Assembly (NCBI RefSeq): GCF_042648365.1
Contig: NZ_JBHRXI010000016.1
Location: 1 to 64,000 of the forward strand
Length of the DNA stretch: 64,000 nucleotides
Origin: Lutimaribacter_A marinistellae
Lineage (GTDB): Bacteria > Pseudomonadota > Alphaproteobacteria > Rhodobacterales > Rhodobacteraceae
Direction of reading: 5' to 3'
The notes beneath the pieces were generated by a model. It had not been told where the DNA came from, did no database searches, and worked only from the letters and a program-made list of their open reading frames with translations. Each line of letters starts with the position of its first letter. Position 1 is the first letter of the stretch. The translations under genes and the position numbers were made by a program. Shown piece by piece: positions 9,005 through 17,737 of this stretch.

Positions 9005-9301
9005 ATGTCCGACATCGCGATCACCCGTGAAGACAGCGACACCAAGGGGCGCTACGTGGCAACGATCACCGGCGTCGAAGGTGAAGGTGAGATGACCTTC
9101 TCCAAGGCGTCGGAAACCATGATCATCGTCGATCACACGGCGGTGCCGGACAGCATGCGTGGCATGGGGGTTGCCGGTGCGCTGGCCCTCCGCGTCATCT
9201 CCGACGCGCGGGCGGCGGGGCAAAAGATCGTCCCGCTGTGCCCCTTCCTGCGCGGTTACATGGATCGCCACCGCGAGGAGACATCAGATGTCCTCGGCTA
9301 G
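9005..9301 (+). CDS. Small GNAT-like N-acetyltransferase (YjdJ/COG2388 type)
   Basis: 98 residues, the usual length of this minimal GNAT family. The acetyl-CoA-binding signature is VPDSMRGMGVAGALALRVISDARAAG, followed by KIVPLCPFLRGYMDRH, typical of the COG2388 group. The gene lies 27 nt after the amidohydrolase gene with a SD (CAGGAGATACAAGC) and overlaps the start of the MFS gene by 14 nt, so translation is probably coupled. The acetyl acceptor is unknown; a detoxifying acetylation is possible from context only. Confidence 0.85.
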   Translation: MSDIAITREDSDTKGRYVATITGVEGEGEMTFSKASETMIIVDHTAVPDSMRGMGVAGALALRVISDARAAGQKIVPLCPFLRGYMDRHREETSDVLG

Positions 9302-10871
9302 GTCGACGGGCGCCTTCGCGCCCTTTGCCCATCGCGCCTTTGCCCTGCTGTGGACGGCGACGCTGATCTCGAACATCGGCACCTGGATGCACGACGTGGG
9401 CGCCGGCTGGTTGATGACGACGCTCAACCCCAGCCCCGCCGTCGTGACGCTGGTGCAGGCTGCAACGACACTGCCAGTATTCCTCTTCGCGCTCTTTGCC
9501 GGCGCGCTGGCCGACCGGCTGGACAAACGGCGCATGCTGATCGCCATCAACGTGGGCCTGTTCGGGATCATCGCCTTGCTGGCCGCATTGGTCTGGCTGG
9601 GGCTGATGACCCCGCTGCTGCTGATCCTGTTCACCCTCGCCATCGGAACCGGCGCTGCCTTCATGGCGCCGGCCTGGCAGGCAGTGGTGCCGCAACTGGT
9701 TCCCCGCGACAACCTGAAACCCGCGATTGCGCTCAATTCGATGGGCATCAACATCAGCCGCGCTATCGGTCCGGCGCTTGCCGGGCTTCTGATCGCAAGC
9801 GTGGGGCTTGCCGCTCCCTTCGCGCTCAACGCGGCAAGCCACCTTGTCATCATCGCCGCGCTGCTGCTCTGGCGTCCCGAACCGCGGCCAGACCGGCGGC
9901 GCACGGGCAGCATCCTGTCCGAAATGGCGACAGGCCTGCGCCATGTTCGCCATAACGGTCCTATGCGGGCCACTTTGGTACGCGCGCTGGCGTTCTTTCT
10001 GTTTGCCTCCGCCTACTGGTCGCTGCTTCCACTGATCGCGCGCAGCGTCGAGGGCGGCGGGTCCGAGCTTTACGGCGCGCTCATGGCCCTGATCGGTGCC
10101 GGTGCGGTCACGGGCGCATTGCTGCTGCCGCGCATGCAAAACCGCCTCACCTCCGACCGAACCGTGCAGATCGGAACGGTGGGCACGGCAATAGCCCTTG
10201 TCGCGCTTGCGGTGTCCGGCGCAGGGTCTGCCCTGATGGCCGCGGCGTTTCTCGGCGGGCTCAGCTGGATAGCGGTGCTGACGTCCTTCAACGTGTCGGC
10301 GCAAACGGCGCTGCCCGACTGGGTGCGCGCACGCGGTCTTGCGGTATTCCTGATGGGCTTTTTCGGCTCCATGGCGCTGGGCTCGATCCTGTGGGGCCAG
10401 TTGGCGGCCGCAAGCTCTGTCCAGACTGCACTCCTCGTGGCGGCCATCGGCCTGATCGCCGGTCTCCTCGCCACCCGCCGTTTCACCGTCGGCCAGGGAG
10501 AAGGCCTCGACCTCGCCGCCGCATCGATCTGGCCGCAGGCACCGACGCTCGATACCGCGTCTTCACCCGATCAGCCCGCTATGGTGGTCGTGGAGTATCG
10601 CATAGCGGACGCCCAGCGCGATGCGTTTCTGACCGCCATCCGCTCGTTCTCGGGCGAAAGGCTTCGCAACGGCGCGACGCGCTGGGACCTGCATCAAGGC
10701 GTCGAAGACACCGAACTCTGGATCGAGAGCTTTCACCTGCCCAGCTGGAACGAACATCTCGAACAGCATGAACGCGTCACGCGCCACGATGCCGATCTCC
10801 AGAACCGCGTGCGATCCTTCGACATCCGGCCCTCCGGCCCCGTCGTTCGGCATTTTCTTGCACCGGGGTAA
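9288..10871 (+). CDS. MFS exporter with a C-terminal monooxygenase-like domain
   Basis: 527 residues. The start is the ATG at 9288 (MSSARSTGAF), chosen for the GAGGAGA ribosome site inside the upstream gene. Residues about 15-410 form twelve hydrophobic segments of the MFS_3/EntS type (SNIGTWMHDVGAGWLM, AGALADRLDKRRML). After the last helix, residues from about 430 are soluble, with MVVVEYRIADAQRDAFLTAI and a ferredoxin-like pattern resembling antibiotic-biosynthesis-monooxygenase/dimeric alpha-beta-barrel domains. Fused transporters of this kind occur as uncharacterised efflux proteins. Export of a product or toxin handled by the cluster is inferred. Confidence 0.85.
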   Translation: MSSARSTGAFAPFAHRAFALLWTATLISNIGTWMHDVGAGWLMTTLNPSPAVVTLVQAATTLPVFLFALFAGALADRLDKRRMLIAINVGLFGIIALLAALVWLGLMTPLLLILFTLAIGTGAAFMAPAWQAVVPQLVPRDNLKPAIALNSMGINISRAIGPALAGLLIASVGLAAPFALNAASHLVIIAALLLWRPEPRPDRRRTGSILSEMATGLRHVRHNGPMRATLVRALAFFLFASAYWSLLPLIARSVEGGGSELYGALMALIGAGAVTGALLLPRMQNRLTSDRTVQIGTVGTAIALVALAVSGAGSALMAAAFLGGLSWIAVLTSFNVSAQTALPDWVRARGLAVFLMGFFGSMALGSILWGQLAAASSVQTALLVAAIGLIAGLLATRRFTVGQGEGLDLAAASIWPQAPTLDTASSPDQPAMVVVEYRIADAQRDAFLTAIRSFSGERLRNGATRWDLHQGVEDTELWIESFHLPSWNEHLEQHERVTRHDADLQNRVRSFDIRPSGPVVRHFLAPG

Positions 10872-10933
10872 AGCCGCGCGCGATTTGGCTGCTATAACCG
10901 TTTTGAACACCTTTTGATCAAGGAAGCCCGAAG

Positions 10934-11896
10934 ATGAGCTGGAACCCAAGTCAGAACCCTGAATGCCCACAATCCGGGCTCGACGCTCTCGAGACGCTGA
11001 TCATCCCGCGCGCCCGCGATCTGGGCGGGTTCGAGGTGCGCCGCGCCCTGCCAAGCCCCAAACGCCAGATGGTCGGCCCGTTCATCTTCTTCGACCAGAT
11101 GGGGCCCGCAGAATTCATCACCGAGGGCGGCATCGACGTGCGCCCGCATCCGCATATCGGCCTGGGCACCGTCACCTACCTGTACGAGGGCGAGTTCGAG
11201 CACCGCGACAGCCTCGGCACGCACCAGATGATCTATCCGGGCGAGGTGAACTGGATGGTCGCGGGCCGCGGCGTCACCCATTCCGAACGCACCAGCGCCG
11301 ATACCCGTGCCACGCGGCACAAGCTGTTCGGCATCCAGACATGGATCGCACTGCCCGAAGACCGCGAGGACATGGCACCAGATTTCGAGCATCACAAGGA
11401 AGCGGTCCTGCCCATGATCGACGACAATGGTGTGCAGGCGCGTCTGATCCTCGGCAACGCCTATGGCGAGACAAGCCCGGTCACCATGCAGTCCGAGACC
11501 TTCTACCTTGACGTGGTGCTTGAGCCCGGCGCGCATTTCCCCCTGCCCGAAAATCACGAGGATCGCGGCCTCTACATCACCCAGGGTTCCGTCGAAATCG
11601 CAGGGGAGACCTTTGACGCAGGCCGCATGATGGTTTTCCGGCCCGGCGACCGCATCAGCGTTCGCGCGGGTGCGCAGGGGGCGCGGCTCATGGCGCTTGG
11701 CGGCGCCACCATGAACGAGAGCCGTTACATCTGGTGGAACTTCGTGTCCTCTTCGCTCGACCGGATCGAAGAGGCGAAAGAGGCGTGGAAGGCGGAGAAC
11801 TGGGGCGACGGTCTTTTCCGGCTGCCGCCGGGGGACGAGGACGAACATATCCCGATCACGCCAGAACTGGAGCGCATGATGCCGCGCGCAAAATGA
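10934..11896 (+). CDS. Pirin family protein
   Basis: 320 residues with an N-terminal pirin cupin (GGFEVRRALPSPKRQMVGPFIFFDQMGP) and a second cupin near residues 190-300. The metal site is visible as HPHIGLGTVTYLYEG with downstream GVTHSER, giving two histidines, a third histidine and a glutamate. Some pirins have quercetin 2,3-dioxygenase activity and others act as redox-sensitive cofactors. It sits 62 bp behind the MFS gene on the same strand. Pirins frequently accompany LysR-controlled quinone and oxidative-stress genes, which fits this neighbourhood. Confidence 0.93.
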   Translation: MSWNPSQNPECPQSGLDALETLIIPRARDLGGFEVRRALPSPKRQMVGPFIFFDQMGPAEFITEGGIDVRPHPHIGLGTVTYLYEGEFEHRDSLGTHQMIYPGEVNWMVAGRGVTHSERTSADTRATRHKLFGIQTWIALPEDREDMAPDFEHHKEAVLPMIDDNGVQARLILGNAYGETSPVTMQSETFYLDVVLEPGAHFPLPENHEDRGLYITQGSVEIAGETFDAGRMMVFRPGDRISVRAGAQGARLMALGGATMNESRYIWWNFVSSSLDRIEEAKEAWKAENWGDGLFRLPPGDEDEHIPITPELERMMPRAK

Positions 11897-12038
11897 CAGC
11901 GCCGCGTGTTTGTATAGGGCCAGTGACTTCACGAAGGCGTCAAGCCGCTTGCTAAACCGACCCGCCCGGCCAATCTGTCACAAGCTGACCAGTATCCCTT
12001 TGTGCCTGAGCAGGCGAGACCGAGAAGGAGAACAGACC

Positions 12039-12710
12039 ATGCGCGTGAACGCGGATTTCAGCGAACGCACCCTCGTCCGCTTCGACGAGAACGACTGGGT
12101 TCCCTCACCGATGGCCGGCGTCGAACGCAAGATGCTGGACCGGATCGGCGACGAGGTTGCGCGCGCGACCACCATCGTCCGTTTCGCCCCCGGCAGCGCA
12201 TTTTCCGCCCACACCCATGACGGGGGCGAAGAGTACCTCGTGCTCGACGGCACGTTTCAGGACGAGGACGGGGATTTCCCGATCGGCTCTTACGTGCGCA
12301 ACCCGCCGACCTCGTCCCACACGCCTGCGGCGCAGGACGGGGCGACGATCCTTGTAAAGCTGCATCAGTTCGACTTGCGCGACCGCAAGCAGGTGCAGAT
12401 CGACAGCGGCAAGGCGGATTGGACGGAAACGGCTGAAGGGGTCGTCGCCCTGCCCCTTCACGAGGATGATCGCGAAACCGTCGTCATGGAGCGGTGGGAA
12501 CCCGGCGTGACCCGTGCGCTCGACGCCTCGGGCGGGTTGGAGGTCTTCGTGATCGAAGGCGCAATCACCGAAGGCGGCGACAGCCTGAACCGGTGGGACT
12601 GGCTGCGCCTGCCGGTCGGTACCCGGTTCGAGGCGGCGGCAGGGCCCGAAGGCGCCCGCGTCTGGATCAAGACGGGCCACCTGCGCCACGTCACCGAACG
12701 GGCGGCATGA
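12039..12710 (+). CDS. Double cupin protein (ChrR-like cupin)
   Basis: 223 residues from the ATG at 12039, with GAGAAGGAG 8-16 nt upstream. It contains two ChrR-type cupin units: the first has FSAHTHDGGEEYLVLDGTF (His, His, Glu ligands), the second, from about residue 130, is degenerate (VMERWEPGVTR, GLEVFVIEGAI). ChrR is the zinc anti-sigma factor of the singlet-oxygen response, but its N-terminal sigma-binding part is absent here, so this is a stand-alone cupin, perhaps a dioxygenase or isomerase. Its stop overlaps the next ATG (ATGA), indicating translational coupling to the amine oxidase. Confidence 0.85.
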   Translation: MRVNADFSERTLVRFDENDWVPSPMAGVERKMLDRIGDEVARATTIVRFAPGSAFSAHTHDGGEEYLVLDGTFQDEDGDFPIGSYVRNPPTSSHTPAAQDGATILVKLHQFDLRDRKQVQIDSGKADWTETAEGVVALPLHEDDRETVVMERWEPGVTRALDASGGLEVFVIEGAITEGGDSLNRWDWLRLPVGTRFEAAAGPEGARVWIKTGHLRHVTERAA

Positions 12711-13708
12711 CGCCCGATACCGAGGTCGCCATCATCGGTGCGGGGCTTTCGGGCCTCGCGCTTGCGCAGTCTCTGCGGACCGAAGGACGCAACGTGGTCC
12801 TGCTAGAGGCACGCGACCGTCCCGGCGGCCGCGTCCTGTCGCAGGATGGCTACGACCTCGGCCCGGCCTGGATCTGGCCGCACAACCGTCGCATGCTGGC
12901 CCTTGCCGACCGGCTCGGGTTGCAACTCTTTGCGCAGCACAGCGACGGCAAGCTCGTGTTCGAAGACGCGCACGGATCCGTCAGGCGCGATCTCGATTTC
13001 GCGACCATGGGTGGCGCACTGCGCGTCGTCGGTGGGCTGTCGATGGTCACGGACGCGCTTGCGCGGGATCTCGGCGATATCCTGCATCTGGGGCGCCTTG
13101 TTCAGCAGGTCATTGAAGAACCCGGCGGCGTCACGGTCACCGGGCAGGAATTCACACTGCGCGCCGAGCGTGTTGTCGTCGCCCTGCCGCCGCGCCTCAC
13201 GGTCGGTCTGGGGCTATCCGTTCCCGACGTGCCGACCTGGATGGCAGGCCACGCCAAGCTCGTCGCGGTGTTCGACAGCCCGTTCTGGCGGAACCAAGGG
13301 CTGAACGGCGACGCGATTTCCCATCGCGGCCCGTTGGCCGAAATCCACGACGCTTCCCCCATGGATGCGACCGAAGGTGCCATGTTCGGTTTCGCAATGC
13401 CCGGCGCGGCCCGGGATCCCGAGTTCCGCAGTCGGGCGATGGACCAGCTCGCCCGGCTGTTCGGGCCAGAGGCCGCCACCCCCCGCCACGTGTTCATCAA
13501 GGACTGGAGCACGGACCCAGCGACGTCGGTACAGGCCGATCAGACACCTCCCGCCGCCCATCCCCGGTACAGGGCGATCCGCCCGACGCAAAAGGTGATC
13601 TTTGCCGGAACAGAAACCGCTCTTGTCGAAGGTGGCTTTCTCGAAGGCGCGCTCGAGGCCGCCGAAACAGCACGTGAACAGCTGCTGAAAGACTACGCCA
13701 GCTTCTGA
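12707..13708 (+). CDS. Flavin-containing amine oxidoreductase
   Basis: 333 residues, shorter than the ~450 of classical monoamine oxidases. The N terminus is a clear FAD-binding Rossmann motif (VAIIGAGLSGLALAQSLRTEG ... LLEARDRPGGRVLS). The C terminus has the second FAD motif VIFAGTETALVEGGFLEGALEAAETA. The ATG overlaps the preceding cupin stop by 4 nt. It probably oxidises an amine or other reduced carbon-nitrogen substrate with FAD. It is the last gene of the nine-gene set; the opposite-strand acyl-CoA synthetase gene converges on it. Confidence 0.88.
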   Translation: MTPDTEVAIIGAGLSGLALAQSLRTEGRNVVLLEARDRPGGRVLSQDGYDLGPAWIWPHNRRMLALADRLGLQLFAQHSDGKLVFEDAHGSVRRDLDFATMGGALRVVGGLSMVTDALARDLGDILHLGRLVQQVIEEPGGVTVTGQEFTLRAERVVVALPPRLTVGLGLSVPDVPTWMAGHAKLVAVFDSPFWRNQGLNGDAISHRGPLAEIHDASPMDATEGAMFGFAMPGAARDPEFRSRAMDQLARLFGPEAATPRHVFIKDWSTDPATSVQADQTPPAAHPRYRAIRPTQKVIFAGTETALVEGGFLEGALEAAETAREQLLKDYASF

Positions 13709-13728
13709 AACGGGCAATCCCAGGGCCA

Positions 13729-13742
13729 GGTTTGTACAAACC
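13729..13742. repeat. Perfect 14-bp palindrome between convergent genes
   Basis: GGTTTGTACAAACC is a perfect palindrome without loop bases, midway in the 44-bp gap between two convergent stop codons. It lacks a T-run and so is a weak terminator candidate; it could be a protein-binding site. Confidence 0.5.
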
Positions 13743-13752
13743 AGGATTACGT

Positions 13753-15411
13753 TCAGCTGTCCGGCGTCAAACCCTTCCGCAGCAGAAAACGCTGTATCTT
13801 GCCGCTCGGCGTCTTTGGCAAATCGGACACGAACTCGATCAGCCGTGGATAGGCGTGGGCCGAAAGGCGTGTCTTTACATAGTCTTGCAACTCGGCAGAC
13901 AGGCTTTCGCCCGGCTCATGCCCTGCGGCCAGGACGATCACGGCCTTCACCACCTCGGTCCGCTCCTTGTCGGGGACTCCGATGACGGCCGCTTCGGTCA
14001 CTGCCGGATGCTCGATCAGCGCGCTTTCGACATCAAACGGCCCGATACGATAACCCGAAGAGGTGATCACATCGTCGCTGCGCCCCACGAAAGAGATACA
14101 GCCCTGCGCATCGCGCTCGACCGTGTCGCCAGTCAGGTAAAACCCGCCTTCGATCGACTTCGATGGTTGATCCAGATAGCCCTTGAACCACAGCAGCGGC
14201 GACTTCTCGATATCGACCGCCAACTGACCGGGCTCATCAGGCGCGGCGACGCTGCCATCCTCGGCCAGAACCTCGACGCGGTAGCCCGGCATCTCGTACC
14301 CGGCGGATCCCGGCCGGACAGGATGATCCAGCCGATGATGGTTGTTTACCAGCATACCGGTTTCGGTCTGCCCGTAGTGATCCTTTATCGAGACGTCCAG
14401 AACGTCATCGAACCACCGGATCACTTCCGGGTTCAGCGGCTCCCCTGCGCTGCTGACGCAGCGCAGGCTGCCACGCAGGTTCTCCGCGCGCTCTGCGCCC
14501 GAGGCAATGATCAGGCGATAGGCTGTCGGCGCGCCTGCAAAGTTCGAAACGCCCAGCCGCGAGATCACATCGAAGGTGGCATCGACCGTGAACCCCGCCT
14601 CGACAAGGGTCGTCTGGTGACCCAGCAGCAGCGGCCCCAGCACGGCGTAGTACAAGCCATAGGCCCAGCCCGGATCGGCGATATTCCAGAATACATCGTC
14701 TGGGCGCAGATCGATGCCATCCACCATGTAGGCCCGGATGGCGATCATGGCGCTGAGCGGAACAGGCACACCTTTCGCGGGGCCCGTCGTTCCTGACGTC
14801 GCCATCATGAACATGAGGTCGTCACCATGCCGCAGAACGGGTTCGAACCGGTCGGATTGCGCGGCCAACGCCCGACGCAGATCGACCTCGGTACCGTCCG
14901 TTTGCGCATCCGTCTCAGCATAAACCGCGACAGGCGGGCAGCTTGCGACATCGTTCAGCTTGCCGAGATTGGCGCGATCCGTCACGACCAGCCGGGCACC
15001 GCTCATGGCAAGTCGGTCCTGGATCGCTTTCGGCCCGAACGCGGTGAACAGCGGCTGATACACCGCCCCGGCGCGAAGGGTGCCTAGGATCGTGACGACC
15101 AGATCGGGCGTGCGCGGCAAGAGCCCGGCAACAACGTCTCCGGGCCTGATCCCTTGCTCGACAAGAAAATTCGCAAACCGCGCGGTGTCCTGCTTCAGCT
15201 GGGCGAAGCTGCGCGTCTCATGCCGCCCATCCAGCGCGATCCAGTCCAGCGCCTTTCGGTCGCCGGTCGCATAGCGGTCGCAGCACTCGGCACATGCATT
15301 CACACCATCCGAGAAACTGCCGACAAACTCCGACTTGGCCCGGTTCAGGTCAAAGTCGCGGCGAGCCTCGGAATAGGAACGTCGGGGCGTTGCATCGGAT
15401 CGGTCGGACAT
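13753..15411 (-). CDS. AMP-binding acyl-CoA synthetase
   Basis: 552 residues from the ATG at 15411 (MSDRSDATPRR), which has AAGGA 8 nt upstream; an earlier ATG at 15447 lacks one. The adenylate-forming signatures are present: MMATSGTTGPAKGVPVP (phosphate loop), DHYGQTETGMLVN, FYLTGDTVERDAQG and the C-terminal catalytic lysine in PKTPSGKIQRFLLR. It activates a carboxylic acid to its CoA ester with ATP. The substrate (acetate, medium-chain or aryl acid) cannot be read from the sequence. It is convergent with the amine oxidase gene and separated from the next minus-strand gene by 117 bp. Confidence 0.92.
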   Translation of the reverse strand: MSDRSDATPRRSYSEARRDFDLNRAKSEFVGSFSDGVNACAECCDRYATGDRKALDWIALDGRHETRSFAQLKQDTARFANFLVEQGIRPGDVVAGLLPRTPDLVVTILGTLRAGAVYQPLFTAFGPKAIQDRLAMSGARLVVTDRANLGKLNDVASCPPVAVYAETDAQTDGTEVDLRRALAAQSDRFEPVLRHGDDLMFMMATSGTTGPAKGVPVPLSAMIAIRAYMVDGIDLRPDDVFWNIADPGWAYGLYYAVLGPLLLGHQTTLVEAGFTVDATFDVISRLGVSNFAGAPTAYRLIIASGAERAENLRGSLRCVSSAGEPLNPEVIRWFDDVLDVSIKDHYGQTETGMLVNNHHRLDHPVRPGSAGYEMPGYRVEVLAEDGSVAAPDEPGQLAVDIEKSPLLWFKGYLDQPSKSIEGGFYLTGDTVERDAQGCISFVGRSDDVITSSGYRIGPFDVESALIEHPAVTEAAVIGVPDKERTEVVKAVIVLAAGHEPGESLSAELQDYVKTRLSAHAYPRLIEFVSDLPKTPSGKIQRFLLRKGLTPDS

Positions 15412-15528
15412 ATCGTTGGTCCTTCTACTTGGGCCAGGCTCCAGCATGCGACGAAACCGCCAGGTTTTCTACGGCCGGGCATTGGCCCGCCCCGCACACC
15501 GCCCCGCTGAAACCGATGGCGCGATCGG

Positions 15529-16347
15529 TCAGCTTTCGACTGGCACCACCGCCCGCTGGTAAAGGTGCCAGGTTGTGTGGCCAAGGATCGGCAGGGTGAA
15601 TATCAGGCCCAGGAACGCCGGAACCAGCGACAACAGCATGGTGACCGAGATGATCGCCGCCCAGGACAGCATCACCACCGGGTTTTCGCGGACCACCTGA
15701 ACCGATGTCAGCATGGCGGTCACGAAATCCGTCTCCCGGTCCATCAGCATGGGCATCGCCACAACCGTCACCGTGAACAGCACGGCCGACAGGAACGCGC
15801 CGACACAGGTACCGATCGCCAGGAAGATCCAGCCCTCGGGGGTAAAGAACACGATGTTCAGGAACCCTTCGAAATCCGAAAAGGATGCATTTTGCAGGAT
15901 GATCGCCAGCCACAGCCGGATCTGGTAGGTCCAGACCCAGAAGATGAACAGCGTGACAAAAGCCATCCAACCCATTTCGCGTTTGCGCTGATGGGCCATG
16001 ACGGTCAGGATCTCGAACCAACCGAAACTCTCGCCCGTCTGCAACCGGCGCGACATCTCGTACAGCCCGGCGGCGGCGAACGGCGCGACCAGCGGAAAGC
16101 CGACGGCGGCGGGAATGATCATCCAGATCTTGCCGAGCCAGACCAGCGTCCAGACGAATAGCAATCCGAAAACCGCGTAGAACAGCCCGAAAAACCCGCT
16201 CATCACCGGGCGTGCAAGGAAATCGGAGAACCCGGCCCTGAGCGAGTCCGATATGTCGGCCGCGGTGATCTTGTTGACTTCGGGCATGCTCGGTTGCTGC
16301 GGCGCCAGATTGTCCGGGGGTGTCGCCCCTTCAGTGCTGGATGTCAT
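15529..16347 (-). CDS. DUF2189 integral membrane protein
   Basis: 272 residues from the ATG at 16347, preceded by GGAGGGG. A hydrophilic N terminus of about 60 residues is followed by about six hydrophobic segments (for example FFGLFYAVFGLLFVWTLVWL and MLLSLVPAFLGLIFTLPILG). It also has the family signature HTTWHLYQRAV at the end. The family is common in Rhodobacteraceae and of unknown function. The neighbouring acyl-CoA synthetase is on the same strand, but the gap makes co-transcription uncertain. Confidence 0.85.
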   Translation of the reverse strand: MTSSTEGATPPDNLAPQQPSMPEVNKITAADISDSLRAGFSDFLARPVMSGFFGLFYAVFGLLFVWTLVWLGKIWMIIPAAVGFPLVAPFAAAGLYEMSRRLQTGESFGWFEILTVMAHQRKREMGWMAFVTLFIFWVWTYQIRLWLAIILQNASFSDFEGFLNIVFFTPEGWIFLAIGTCVGAFLSAVLFTVTVVAMPMLMDRETDFVTAMLTSVQVVRENPVVMLSWAAIISVTMLLSLVPAFLGLIFTLPILGHTTWHLYQRAVVPVES

Positions 16348-16557
16348 GACATACCCCTCCCAAAGCATGGCATCGCACCGGCCCGTCGCCCGACGGAACC
16401 GGCCGTGAAACAGACATCTCTCCTCCGTGGTCAAGCTTGCATCAGCACCGGCACAAGGGCAAGGCTTGACCTCCGCCACCACCCCGCGCCCCGACGAATG
16501 AGTTGAACCCCTCCCCCCGTCCGCTAACGTGGCACGCGGCAACCGAGGGAGGACACC

Positions 16558-17616
16558 ATGTGGCCTGATGACAGACTGACCCGCCTTCTGGGCATCGAAC
16601 ATCCGATCATTCAGGCGCCCATGGCCGGCACCACGACGCCAGCGCTGGTGGCCGCGATCGCAAATGCCGGTGGCATGGGCAGTCATGGTTGCGCCGCGCT
16701 CTCCCCCGAGACGCTGGAACGCGACATGACCGAGATGCGCGCGGCCACCAATGGCGCGGTCAACCTCAACTTCTTCTGCCATGCGAAACCCGAGATGTCC
16801 GAGGCGGCGCATAGCGATCTGCTGGCCGAGCTCGCCCCCGATTACCAGCGCGCCGGGGCAAACCCGCCCTCGAACATGCCCGAGGTGGCCTCGCCACGCG
16901 CCTTCGGCCCGGCAGAGCTTGCGCTCCTCCTTGCCCATCCGCCCGCCGTGGCGAGTTTCCATTTCGGCCTGCCGGACCCCGACGCCATCGCCGCGCTGAA
17001 AACCGCTGGCTGCAAAATCCTCGCCTCTGCCACCACCGTCGCCGAGGCCCGCTGGCTCGCAGAGCGCGGCGCCGATGCCATCATAGCCCAGGGGTGGGAA
17101 GCCGGCGGCCACAGGGGCGTGTTCCTCGATGTCGAGAACGATGCCCAAGTCGGCCTCTTCGCGCTGCTGCCGCAAATCGTGGATGCGGTGGCGGTGCCCG
17201 TGATCGCCGCGGGCGGTATCGCGGACGGGCGCGGGATCGCGGCGGCCTTTGCGCTGGGGGCGTCTGGTGTGCAGATCGGCACCGCCTTCATCGACTGCGC
17301 CGAGGCCGCGCAACGCGACTGGCATATCGCCGCCTTGCAGGAGGGGCATGACGACAGCACGATGATCTCATCGGCGGTTTCCGGCCGCCCGGCCCGCGCC
17401 CACCGCACGCCGTGGCTGACCCGGATGAAAGACGTCACATCTGCACCTTTCCCGCTGATGTATCACTACACCCGCCCGCTGCAGGCGGCCGATCCAGAGC
17501 CGCATCACTTCGCGCTCTACGGCCAATCCGCAGCCCTGCGTCCCGCCGGATCGGCCCGTGACCGGTTCGACCAACTGGTGACCGATGCGCAAAAGGCGCT
17601 CGTCCCCGCCGGCTGA
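16558..17616 (+). CDS. Nitronate monooxygenase
   Basis: 352 residues, full length for the FMN-dependent NMO/2-nitropropane dioxygenase family. Motifs in order are HPIIQAPMAGTTTPALVAAIANAGGMGSHG (FMN-binding start), QGWEAGGHRG with the catalytic histidine, and the phosphate-binding AAGGIADGRGIAAAFALGASGVQIGTAF. It oxidises propionate-3-nitronate and related toxic nitronates. The gene stands alone, divergent from DUF2189 across 210 bp; its ATG has GAGGGAGGAC upstream. A perfect 10-bp inverted repeat follows its stop. Confidence 0.92.
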   Translation: MWPDDRLTRLLGIEHPIIQAPMAGTTTPALVAAIANAGGMGSHGCAALSPETLERDMTEMRAATNGAVNLNFFCHAKPEMSEAAHSDLLAELAPDYQRAGANPPSNMPEVASPRAFGPAELALLLAHPPAVASFHFGLPDPDAIAALKTAGCKILASATTVAEARWLAERGADAIIAQGWEAGGHRGVFLDVENDAQVGLFALLPQIVDAVAVPVIAAGGIADGRGIAAAFALGASGVQIGTAFIDCAEAAQRDWHIAALQEGHDDSTMISSAVSGRPARAHRTPWLTRMKDVTSAPFPLMYHYTRPLQAADPEPHHFALYGQSAALRPAGSARDRFDQLVTDAQKALVPAG

Positions 17617-17655
17617 CCGGCGGGTTTTCACCGACAGGACACAGGCTCACGCAAA

Positions 17656-17682
17656 TTTCAGGTCCGCAGGCTGGACCTGAAA
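17656..17682. repeat. 10-bp inverted repeat downstream of nitronate monooxygenase gene
   Basis: The arms TTTCAGGTCC (17656-17665) and GGACCTGAAA (17673-17682) are perfect complements around a 7-nt loop. The element sits 40 nt after one stop and 56 nt before the next start on the same strand. There is no T-run, so it may be an operator or an RNA hairpin rather than a standard terminator. Confidence 0.6.
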
Positions 17683-17737
17683 GGCGTCAGGCCATATTCC
17701 TGCACCCGAATGTCGAGCAGTCCACCGGAGGTCCACC

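Noticed and set aside
16341..16352. 12-bp palindrome ATGTCATGACAT at the DUF2189 start
   Set aside because: It overlaps the start codon and first codons, lacks a conserved partner and could be chance.
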